A stretch of DNA of 64,000 nucleotides. Source: Aplysia californica. Lineage: Eukaryota > Mollusca > Gastropoda > Aplysiida > Aplysiidae. The stretch covers positions 62,471 to 126,470 of the forward strand of contig NW_004797928.1 of the NCBI RefSeq assembly GCF_000002075.1, read 5' to 3'. Shown here piece after piece: positions 32,352-43,700 of the stretch. The number at the start of each line of letters is the position of its first letter. Within the stretch, counting starts at the first letter, position 1. The notes beneath the pieces were generated by a model, which saw nothing but the letters and a program-made list of their open reading frames with translations, did not search any database and was not told the origin of the DNA. Position numbers and translations under genes: made by a program.

Positions 32352-33154
32352 TGCAGTGGAATCCTGTTATAACGAGAGGGAGGGGACCGGAGCTAAATGT
32401 GCCTTATAGCAGGATTCTCGCCATAAGGGATCTGGTAATAAATTCAAAGGAAACTGTAAAGTAGGCCTAATCTATGAGTTTGTTGTTCAGTATATTTCCT
32501 TTTGCTATCTCCCCTGATGAAGATTTTGCTTCAACATGACCTCTAGGTCTTACTAGATCAAAAATCGAATCAGGTTTCTTTCTCTAGCGCTAGATCTTAC
32601 GATGTTGACTGACAGCTCGGCGTTGGCGGTCAGAAAGAAAGGGCTCTGGGCTAACTCACCCGCTGTGTTTTCCCCCACCCCACCACATCTGTGGTGCATC
32701 CCGTCAGCTTGCGCACGTCACACATTCGCTCCATCCATCACATTGCTGTGATCTCTACATCCCCGCATCGGAGAAGTGAGAGGCATGGTAGGCCTTGATA
32801 ATCTAAACTAGGCTTACACTGGCCTATCACGCGATGCGTTCTGCTTGTCACATCCTCCCTACTCAGTCGCTCCGGCCTTCATTGTTGACACACATGGGCT
32901 CTCCCATTCTTCGTTCCGCTAGATTGCCAACTAGTTTCTCAACTGGCGAGGTTTTACATTATGTATAACTGGCCCATGCACTGTGCTCAACAGCAGCAAT
33001 ATTCCGCTATAACCGACTCGCGTGTTTCTTTGAAGGCGCTATAGCAGTATTTTGTTTACAAAGGTAAAGAAGAGGAAAAAAACGGGGTTTTAGAATAGTG
33101 TCTTTATAACAGACTTCTCGTTTTTTCCGGACTCGTTATAAGTGGACTCCACTA
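32352..33154 (+). mobile_element. Pogo/Tigger-like nonautonomous element, family P1
   Basis: Ends are CAGTGGAATCCTGTTATAAC and the complement of TAGTGGAGTCCACTTATAAC. Terminal 'TATAACGAG' motifs are typical of pogo-like elements. The same element lies inverted at 46567-47417. No transposase frame. Confidence 0.8.
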
Positions 33155-33247
33155 TAATAATATTACTATTATATTATTGTAGCCCATTTGGATACAATGA
33201 TGTGTGCATTAGCCAACGTCTTTTTCTGAGCAGTGTGCGTGTATGTG

Positions 33248-33249
<2 letters not shown>

Positions 33250-33293
<44 letters not shown>

Positions 33294-33320
33294 CGACAAC
33301 GTGAGCAAGCGAGAGAGAGA

Positions 33321-33378
<58 letters not shown>
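33250..33378. repeat. (TG)n and (GA)n microsatellites, adjacent
   Basis: TG repeat at about 33250-33285, then a mixed joint, then GA repeat to 33378. Confidence 0.9.
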
Positions 33379-33382
<4 letters not shown>

Positions 33383-34305
33383 GACAGTAGGCTCCTTTCC
33401 AGTTACATCACCTCAACTCATGCCTAATTTTCATGTCATAAACGTGGAAACCAGTCGTGTATTCTTATCATGTCAAGCAGTGCTCCTTCAGTCCGTCACT
33501 TTGTCAAGGAAAGTTCCATAAATAATACATTTATGTGTAACACCCTTAGAATGAAGAGAATGACATGGGAACTACAGTTTGTTGAAAAGCCACACCAAGG
33601 CTATACAATTAAATACAACGAATGGTCCGGTCCTGAAAGGAACAAGTACAAATTCCAATAAGGATCCAAGATCATAATTTGATATTTGATTGTTGAAAAG
33701 GACCAGATATACATTACATGTATCTGCCATTTTATACAAAATAAGACAGACAAATGAAGCAGATTTCAGAGTTTTAATTTGGAAACCTTTTATCAATACC
33801 TGTATATAAGCACCTAAACAGTTTTACAAATGCACAAAAGATATTTTCAAAAACATAATTTCAAAGAAAAAAAAATTCTCTGAATGGGCATACTATAAAA
33901 ACATGTTAAAAATTCCTTCATTGATTCAGCTCATTTTCTCACAAACTCTGTGTGTTTGTCTGTCTGTCTGTCTATCTCTGTCTCTCTCTTACTCTCTCGT
34001 TCTCTGATGAGAGTTTCTCTCTCGGAATACTGTTATCCACTCCTATTCGCCCAGTCAACTTTTAAATACAATACAAAATGACAAACACAAGCAGTAAATG
34101 TAAATAATATATTGATAATAAAAAGAAACCTCTCCAAATTTATTAGTGTGCTCTGAAGATACCTTAATACTTTTATTTACAAACATAGCTAATGATTTTA
34201 CTTGTATCAGTGCCTTGAGTATAATGGTTCACCGGTGCAAGCACAAAAGGTGACTTTGATTCCCACGGAAAAAGTCTTATTTTATCAAGAGTATCTTTTT
34301 TTTAT

Positions 34306-34700
34306 AGTAGAGGTTTTGCGGCGCTCACAACTGCATAAGGTCATACAAGCGCCAAGGGGTGGGTGTCAACAGAGAAGTATTTGCAGGGAATCACACTTAG
34401 ACTGCTCAACTCTCTAGCTTCAACAGCACAAGGTCTGCTTCGACTATCGAGGCACCCCAAAATAGTAGGTCACAAGGGAGTGACAAACATACAAAAGAAG
34501 TAGAGGAAAATGACAATAGTAAGGATCAGGAAAGAAAAAGCAGCAGTTCCCTGTAGTAGATCAGGCACAGTTATGAGCGTGACATGAGTCAGCCCATTTA
34601 CAATTCTACTATGCTTGAACGAGATATGTCCCCCCTTTGAGAATGGCCTACAGACACTTCAGTCAGTGGCACTGTCCCGGGGGGTAGAGTATCTTTGTCC
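34306..34700 (-). mobile_element. SINE-like repeat, family S3, with hairpin tail
   Basis: GGCGCTCACAACTGCATAAGG...CAAGCGCC near the left border is the tail. The body matches 16392-16800. Confidence 0.75.
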
Positions 34701-34769
34701 TCGTGCAAGGACACAGTATGACACTGGCCTCACATTGGCCCCCAACAGCTAGAATCGAAGCATCATAAA

Positions 34770-35917
34770 TGTGAGGCATCGTGGTGATAACAGGCGCTAG
34801 TCAAAATAATGAAATCAAAGAAATCGGCAATTTTTTTGCCGACCGACAATTGTTTTTCTTATTTTCTTTTTTGGCTCAACACCTTTTTTGTCCATTTAAA
34901 AACATGTTTGTGGGTGGATTTCACTGAAAAACATTGATTACAGGCACAAAGAATGTAAATGTTCAGTTTTTCAGGACTTTCAAGCTATGGAAGTTACCAA
35001 ACTATAGTGGCCATTTTCTCGCTAATTTTACCCCTGAAATCAGCTACCACAGATATCGCTATCTTTACAGACAGCCTTTTAACACTAGAGACACTTGAGA
35101 GTGGGACTGATGTGAACAAAGATATATTGCACTTGACCTGGAGTTTACATAATTTGATAAGAAGGCACTACGTCACAGTAGTCCTACAATGGATTCCTGC
35201 CCACACTGGGATACCGCGAAATGAAAGAGCTGATGCTCTGGCAAAGAAAGGAGCTAGCCTCCCTCAGCCTGAAATTCCTACGAATTACACCACCTGCTGC
35301 CAAATGATCAAGTCAAACCTCAAGGAAGAGTGGATGAATGATTGGGCCACAGGTACGACAGGAGGGAGGATGTATGGCCACATGAATAAACCACTGGTCA
35401 AAGATCCAACCAACGAGTTGAGGAGGGGAGATCAATCCATAATCTTTCAACTTAGAACACAACATGTACCCCTCAACCAATATCTCAACCGAATTGGAGT
35501 AAAGCAGTCTGCTGCCTGCCCCCTATGTGACTACCCCTAAGAGACAGTGGAAAATCATCTGCTCTTCTGTAGAAAACTAACTGATTTAAGGGGATGTTTT
35601 CTTCCCAAGCTACCCCACACATCTAATTGACTCTACTCCTCAAGACAACAATTAGAACAGACATGCAGCTATTACCGAATGGCATCATGCAGAAGAGTTA
35701 ACACTCAGATGCTACTGGATCGCTAACAACAGCAACAACCCCTGAAGAAATCAGCAACCATGACCTTTTCCAATCGCAAATATTTGGACTTCTTTTCAAC
35801 ATAGAAGGATATTTTTTTCACCATAAGGAAAGCAAACGAACGGGCTTTGAGATGATACCAATAACCCCACACGCCAAAAAACTGACGAACGTCTGATTCC
35901 ACCACGTTGTGACGCAA
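34770..35917 (+). mobile_element. TGAGGC-family element split by a LINE insertion
   Basis: Left part 34770-35043, right part 35747-35917. Ends are TGTGAGGCATCGTGGTGATA and TCCACCACGTTGTGACGCA. The two parts join seamlessly when compared with other copies. Confidence 0.88.
35044..35746 (+). mobile_element. 5'-truncated LINE: RNase H domain and C-terminal zinc knuckle
   Basis: An open frame to TAA at 35538-35540 encodes an RNase H-like segment (FTDSLLTLE, WIPAHTGI, NERADALAKKGA) and ends CPLCDYP. HLLFC follows after the stop, completing a CxxC-HxxxxC pattern. RNase H downstream of the reverse transcriptase is typical of I/Jockey-group LINEs. GAAATCAG flanks it on both sides (35036-35043 and 35747-35754). 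The first catalytic Asp is lost to truncation. Confidence 0.85.
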
Positions 35918-36065
35918 ATGATTTTAACTATGTCGATGAAATAGAAAAAGAATCGCAATCACTTCATCTGTACAAACAGTTTAACCTCTTCACTGTCCCA
36001 CATAGAAAATATGATCACAATTCCTCAAATAGTCAGCTGGAATGTTGTATACAAATGATTGTCAT

Positions 36066-36071
36066 TTTATT
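36066..36071 (-). promoter_or_regulatory. Candidate polyadenylation signal of RNF181
   Basis: AATAAA on the minus strand, about 1.65 kb past the stop. If it is used, the 3' UTR would contain the pogo-like element at 36759-37491. Closer variant signals may be used instead. Confidence 0.2.
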
Positions 36072-36758
36072 GTAGATACAATTATACGGTCAATACAAAT
36101 CAAAGACCTCAAGCTGATCTAGAAAAACTATTAAATCTATCATCTGTTGGTCAAAGGAAGCTTATGTGTTTAAATGTGGACTGAGATACATAACGTATTC
36201 AAAGACACACAACTCATGAACATTCCTAAAGGAAAAATTCCCAGAAACAAGTCATATGATCATGTTTTTCTCTCTGCTTGCAGTGAAAGTGAAGTGCATT
36301 ATTTTCTACAATTTGGAAGCCTTTTCTGAAAACATCAGTACACCCAGCAAGAAGGGGATGTACTTACCTTTGAACAAAAGGCAGGGGAGCTACATATGTT
36401 TTTGTCATTATATCTGACACTATCCCTTTTCACTGACATGTCTCTAACATATATAGAACCAGTGAGCAAAAACATAGATAAATAAATCATAACGACTAAA
36501 AATTACTTCATGCGTATCCATGAAAATTCTACTTGATCACAGCATGCAATGTCACCTTTGTAAATGAATGTTGATCTCTTCCAACTTTTCGCAATATTAT
36601 TTCAAATAAAGTGATAAATAGCATGACACTCTTCTTTTCACAATAGCTGTAAAGGCTAGAGTTTCCAATATCCATATTGAATACAAAAACTGTGAATCGA
36701 TTTTTAAAAGCATTAATCAAATCAGAGACCTCATTTACTTTTTCTAGAACAGTATAAG

Positions 36759-37491
36759 TATAGTCGAATCTGCCCTGACAGCCACCTCTATAAGACGGCC
36801 ACCTGTACAAACGGACAATTTCCATTCCCCCCCCTTGCGCTTTTTCTATTTAATTTAACTGTGTAAAACTGGCACCTGTCCAACGCGATCACCATATTGT
36901 AACACACAACCCCTATCACACTAAGCAATAACACCCGTCTCAGACGGCCTCCTTAGTGACTCCATTACGTTTTGCCATTTATCATGTATTTGCGCCTGGT
37001 GTTGTGGGCGAGCCGTCATAATCCAATCACCTGTCGTTGTTGTTAGGTAGTCCCTCCAACCGATCATGTCGCGTAGGCCCCCCCCCCTCACTGTTGACCA
37101 ATAGGTAGGCCCACCAATTTTCAGTTGCTGGTGGGTGAGGTAAGCCTGTGATCCCTCATAACCCAAAAGCCCCACCCAGAACTCATACACAAATCGTAAG
37201 TGAGATGAGTGGTCACTGTTTACCCAGTCTGTAACAAAGCAACATGAACTTGTGACAGAAGCGTCGTTCGTTATATTGTCACCCTTGGGCAAAATCAGCA
37301 ACAAAATTTTTTTTAAAATACAAACCAACAACAACAACAACAGCAACAATGAGGCTACTTTCGATTGGGAACTCAGAAGTAAATGGTTTGTTTTCTTCAT
37401 CTTGATCAGTCCTGCCTCAGATGGCCACCTGTCTCATACAGCCACTTTTCTCCTTGACATTGGGCGGCCGTCTTACACAGATTTGACTGTA
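36759..37491 (+). mobile_element. Pogo/Tigger-like nonautonomous element, family P2
   Basis: Ends TATAGTCGAATCTGCCCTGA and GACACCTGTG-type GGCCGTCTTACACAGATTTG...ACTGTA. It matches 56372-57164 and part of 2635-3073. It lies downstream of the RNF181 stop. Confidence 0.82.
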
Positions 37492-37581
37492 TAAGGGAGC
37501 AGAGGGTGTCCTTGGCAAATCCTTTTGATCTACAATAAACCACATTGAGGTTGTTTTTCGCAGTCTCCTTCAGTGTAATGA

Positions 37582-37588
<7 letters not shown>

Positions 37589-37612
<24 letters not shown>

Positions 37613-37643
37613 TTCACACACACACACGCACGCACACACACAC
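37589..37643. repeat. (CT)n-(CA)n microsatellite
   Basis: CT tract followed by CA/CG dinucleotides, 80 bp from the RNF181 stop. Confidence 0.9.
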
Positions 37644-37722
37644 ATCCTTTACACTCTGTTGAGCTCTCAAGGTGTCAAGTGCACTCTCCTCTACACTGGT
37701 CATGATCACGCTGAAGTGGGCT

Positions 37723-40700
37723 CTAACCAAACATAGAGTCGTGCAGGGAGTTTAGTTCAAACTCTCTCTGTTTCGCCCGTGCCTGAGGAAAATAACATAC
37801 ACAAAAATTAGTAAGTGGCAAAATGACCATATTTACACAGTCAGCATAGAGTATTGATAGAAAGGTCTGTATTAGTGTTCACCAAACACTGAGGTGTTAA
37901 AAGTCATGTGCTGCCCCAAGTTCTGGAGTTCAGATTTTCAAAAGTTTGTGCCCTGGGAAAAAATAAAAGCTTCACATTTGAAATGATTCAGACTAATGTG
38001 CCCGTAAATACTGAAATATAAGTCTTTGGAAATCCACCCGCTTGAGCTAAAAAAAAAAAAAGAAACAGTCTTCAAACAGCTACATCTACAGAGATGGAAG
38101 GAAATTAAAGAACTCAATACTCATTTATACTTTGTAATTATTCTCCATCCCAGGAGTCAGACAGAGATACTCTCTAAAAAACACTTTCCCCAGAGGGAAT
38201 CAAACTCATGTCTTCTTAGTAAGAGTTTTACAGCACTAGCAACAAAATAAGGTCATATAAGTGCCGAAGAATAGATGTGTTACAAAAGAGTAACATACAC
38301 AAAAAAGAAGAAGGAGAGAAAAGAATGATAGTCGTTTGACAGGAAAGAAGGAGCAAACCACACCAGAGCACCCGCCAACCACCCACAAACTCATGTCTCC
38401 TGCGGGTAAAGGCACAGGACTTAGCCACTACATGACAAATAAAGTTTCTTCTTTTCATTAAAGTACTAGGATGTGTAATTTACAATAAAATTGGTATAAG
38501 ACAATGAGACCCTTGCACAGTTAGTGCAACTCATTTGTGATAAAAGTATTCTATAAACAACTCTTCGTATCATAAGACTCTGCATTACACAGCACAGACG
38601 TAAGTCTCAAGTATATACAGTATAGCACGGATAGGTTGAACACTGTGACTGTGCCTGCGGTCCCGGCTTTTCTTCTTCTTTATCTTTGTAAGTAAAGCTC
38701 GAACACAAACACGGAATATGGGGGCTCTCCTGGCCTAGAGGTTAAGGTGTTGGCCTCTCATTCAAAGGTCCCGGGTTCAAATCCGGGTAGCGACCGAAAA
38801 ATTTTCTTCTCTAAAAATGTCCCCTTTCTCCTCCTTTCCTGCTCTCTAGCAATATTTTGTCTTCTGCTTTCGTCTCCTCTTTCTGCCCCCACCCCCTCAC
38901 CTCCTTTGCCCCCTCCTCTGGGCTCCAGACTCTTTCTGCAGCCTTTCTACTGCTACTCCTTGACTCCTTCTTACAGCTGCCTTTCTGCCACACCCCTGAT
39001 CTTCTGGTAGGAAAGATCTACACCTAGCCTTCTCGGACAAGGGCGAAAAATCTCGGAGGGCCCGTGTGCAAGTTGCGCACGTTTAAGATCCCCTGGTGGT
39101 CTAAAATCGATAAGAGTAGGCTTCGGCCGCCACCTGCGCAAAATTCAAAATGTCCTACCAACTAAAAGTATTAGGTGTGTCCCGCGCGCTCATATGACCT
39201 TATGCAGTTGCGAGTGCTGTAAAACCCTCTACTATAAAAAAACCCCAAAAAAACCCACAGAATAGTCAAACTAATTACGTCGCCGTAGAGTTCTAAAGTC
39301 AATGCCCTTTGAGGTGCACTTGAGACAAAAATGATAATTTTCTAAAATTAACAGAAAAAGGCAACGTTGGTAAAACACCACCTTTCCCCCACTACAGAAG
39401 CAGTTGGTTGAGTTATTTTTAGCGCGCTGCTCAACACGCGTTATTATGCCCTAGGCCTAGCTAGGCTTGTGTGGAGCGGGTGAGGGGAAGGGTTGTGCAT
39501 CACATGATCTGCCGCTCCACGTCTCTTCGCAAAGGACTGCGCGCTTGGTGGGAGAGGCGGGGCAGAGCTGCATTGTTTTGTTGATTACTGTCGCGATATG
39601 TCCTATCAAATTGTTTATGTTTTGAAAAATTTGATAAGGCACTGTTCGATTGGTGTGGACTAAAGACTGCTCACACTGACCCTTGCAATAAAACTGTCTT
39701 TGTACTGGTAGGCTCAATACTGATCGAGCACGAAAACATAGCTCATTTTTGTTTTGCCCCTAAAGTAGCAATCTTTGTAGCTTCCCTTGATTTTCTGACA
39801 CAGCCGATGCCATAACACAGTTCACAGATCCCTCAAACTACCGAGGCCGGTCCCGACGAGTTCGAGCTGTCCATGTTACACTGTATACAGGTTGAAAGCA
39901 CAAGTCTGTATTGTGAAAAAACATAGCAGTTGTGATACTGATATTATGGCAGCCATCCCTAACAAATAAATAGATTTTCGTCTACTTTCGCTGCATTTTT
40001 TTCCCAAAGCAACTAAGAGATTCAAAGTTCACAGGCAATAACTCATACATACTGTGGGCTCATAGAAAACGGCTTTGTTATACACCTCAGTGGGGTCATG
40101 AACAACTGCCAATGTTGGTATGTTCTAGGGGTGGGGAGTCAGAACTTGTTGACAGCAAGAGCTCATACTGCTGGCCAGGATTTAAAGATTTAACTCTTTT
40201 TATCCTAGCCGTACCCCCACGGACTCTGTACCAGTCCTGGGGCCGCCGCGCCGTATGAGTCGGAAGTCAGTGCGTAAAGTTCAAAGTGCTATATTTCTTA
40301 CATTTACTCTAAGGTTTTAAGGAAATTTGGCAGTTATGTTAGGAATTGAATGTAGTTTTTGTAAATGTATGTGGTTAGGAATTACACCAATTGCACAATG
40401 TAGATTTTGAGGTGTATTCCACCCTCGAACTTGAACCTGATTGCCGCGCCCATGACGTCCTATTGGATTTTATAGATCTAGATCTAGCCCTACAAATCAA
40501 GCACAAATTCCAGTACTGACCCCTTCACCATGATCTGAATTGCTATTAGATGAGTCTAAGTCCTGTTTCTTATCATCCACAACGGAATTTACGGCACTTA
40601 TTTCAGAGTCACTTTCATCAAATTAGTATCATTCCCCCTCACAACCCAGCGCCACTTCAAAAAGTACTTCGTTGGTCGTGAATGTGCGTTTTCGAGACAT

Positions 40701-43700
40701 GTTTCAAGCTTCTACACTCATCAAAAACAAAGAAACCACTGTTCATTGGAAAATTAAAATATTCAGACAGAGCTAGCATCGCCGTATTTGCGTATTTTGG
40801 TAATTACAAGCAGAACTAGCTTCTTTGACGTGACCGTATCGCTGTTCCGAGTATACTCGTAGCCCGGATAAAAAGAGTTAATGAATGGAGAACTATACCC
40901 AATCACAGGATAAATCATATGAGGCATCATGGTGAAATCAGGCGCTCGTAAAAATCAATTAATTAGAAAAAAACAGCATTTTTCCGCAGGTATGGCATTT
41001 TTTTGGTGAATTTTTGTTTTCTGGCTCAACATCTTTTATGTCCATTTAAAAACACATTTCTGTGTGGATTTTACTGAAGAAAATTACTAAACTTTGGCAG
41101 CCATTTTCTCGCTAATTTTACCTCTGAAACCAGGTGACTCCCACCTCCTTCAATCATGTATATCTCGACTTTTATTCAAATAGATGGATATTTTTTTTCG
41201 CTGAAAGCAAGACAAAGTGACAAGCATTCAGGTGATATCGTTAACTCAACATTTCCAAAACTTAGCAAGCGCCTGCTTCCACTGCATCATGATTTATATT
41301 CAATTTTTACACTTTCTACATATAAGTAGCATGTCTAATTAAGAACCCCCCCCCCCCCCCCCCCATTTCTGAGAACAAGATAAAACAAATAATATACCTG
41401 ATGCTTCTTGAATTCTTCATATTGTGGATCATCAGTAGGCAGCTCATATCGACACATAGGGCAGGAATTAACCTAAAAAGACAAGGTTAGTAAAGATAAT
41501 AAAGTTGAACACAAAAATAATGTGATAGAATAGATTAATAACAATTATTGTTCTCCGAACCAAGATGAGAAGAGCATGACATTAAAGAACAGGGAATGGA
41601 TTTAAGTGAATCTGTCAGCGGTTGGAATAAGAAAATTTGCTAAATTGAACTCCTTTGACATCATCAAAGCGCAGATCAAATTTTATATAAAAGAATACAT
41701 TCAAGTTCATTTCTCGAAACTGAAATCCTAGCTAAACCCGGAAAAAATTTGGCGGTCTGAATGTGTGTGAATTAAGATTTCGAAAGACTCTAAAAAGGCT
41801 CAGACTCGCAACCATAAGGTTGTGGGTTCGAATCCAATCAGGGGCCTGATGTTGTGTCCTTGATAAAGGCACTTTGCACAAATTTTCCTCATTTCACCCA
41901 GGGGGAAATGGGTACCCAGCTACAGACACTGAAATATCTTGTCAGTTTAATAGTGTTCGAGGATGTGAAATTTGCAGCATGCCCTGTATGCTTCCCGAGA
42001 AGCCAAGAATGTTTCTAAGTGCTCTCAGGGAGGGTCTGCTGGGGTAATAATAGCTGTAAAGCGCATAGAGCATGCTGTAGAGCATGGATATGTGCTATAT
42101 AAATGCAATTATTATTATTTTTATTAAGATTTCAAAAGACTATGGTTTCTATAAAAATCAGTGTATGTCCTCAAATTGTGGAATCTACAAATACGAAAGA
42201 CAAAGCTAAAGAAAAGAACTCACAGAATACAGAACTCACTTTGCTCAACCATGGTAAAATACACCCGCTATGAAACTGATGTCCACAGGGCATGATTTTC
42301 ACTTCATCTTCCTCGTCAAATTCCAACAAGCAGATAGGGCATTTCTTGCCAAGAGCTGTTGAGAAATTTTATAGATAGAAAATGGAGGGCAGAAATAATA
42401 TGCATTGTTGTTACTCATTCAAGAGTCCCTAACCACCAGTCAATTAACACTACATATATATATAGCTTTCAGCAGAATATATCATGACATATAACATTAA
42501 CAGAGGTCCTGATTTACAAGCTCTTGCTAATTATAAGTTCCTGGATACTGATGTTTCAACTGCAACAGCCACTCCAAGTATAAAAGATATTGGAATTTAA
42601 GGTTGTTGTTTTTTCTACCACAAAACTGGATCTAACACCCAACATATTTTTAAAAAGTACAATTTTATGACAAAACAACAAGGTTTTTTTTTCTTCATGG
42701 AATAATCTACCAAATTCAGTTATTAACATAAAAAAACCATAATGATTATAACATCTTGCATATGTGCATATCAAGACATAAAAAATATAATATATAAAAA
42801 AACAAAAACAAAACAAAAAAAACCCAATACAGACAACAATAGTTGCTCTTGAAGCTAACTATTCTAGTCAGGGGTTCCAAGATATGTTGTGTAAAAGGCA
42901 AAGTCGGTCCCAGGATTTCACAAGACTGAACTATTTTGGAACAACTGCTCTCAACATTGTTTATTACATTTTCAAAAGGTTAGTACCTGTTCATGTCATT
43001 AGGATGAAAGGAAAGAACAAAGACGTAAGGAAAGAAAACTGAAATGATACGTCAATAAACTAAGACACATGACAAATACTATTCCTGAACACATGTGACC
43101 TCATCAGTGGGAGGGCAATGCCTACTACATGCTGCATTACTAGTACAAGTAAACTTGACAAAAGTATGAGGACATCTAGGCAGGATTTAAACAGCCAAAT
43201 ACATACTACCAGGTCAACTGCAAAGAGGTTCATTTGCAAAGAATGCTTATGCACCGATGTACATTATCTCAAATTCAGAGAAAGACACAAAAGTAAGTTC
43301 AAGTCACAGCTTGTCAGAGCTAAACTGAAAACTAAGGCATCTCTTTCCTGATGCAAATTTGCAGGAACATTCTAACACAATAATGTTTAATAATTGGCAG
43401 TATGTCACGAGGAATAAACTAAATACAATATACCAAGAGTGTAACCGGACCTGCAATAGTTGGAGAAACAAGTTTGGTCTCTAGTTCTGCCACAGCTTTC
43501 TTTGAGGCTGGTGGAGCTCTTCCTTCCCCTCCAAAAAATCTGTTGTATTCCATGTCCCATTCTGCCGCCAGCCCAGAGTCCAGCAAGAGCCTGAGAAATA
43601 ATTTTGGACCATAAAAATAATTATCCATCATGATATTAATAATCATCATACCCGTTAGAAACAAGAAGTGAATGGATGGTATGAGCAAGCCCTTTCCTTC

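Noticed and set aside
33142-33521. Cys/Val and Arg/Glu-rich open frames
   Set aside because: They come from (TG)n and (GA)n microsatellites.
34959-35540. A host gene encoding an RNase H-like protein
   Set aside because: The frame begins within a TGAGGC element, is bordered by target duplications and ends with a LINE-type zinc knuckle, so it is a LINE fragment.
38716-38795. A tRNA gene with good A and B boxes
   Set aside because: It is followed by a SINE body and tail, and the same head occurs at 589-1098 inside a SINE with target duplications. No clean acceptor stem closes it.
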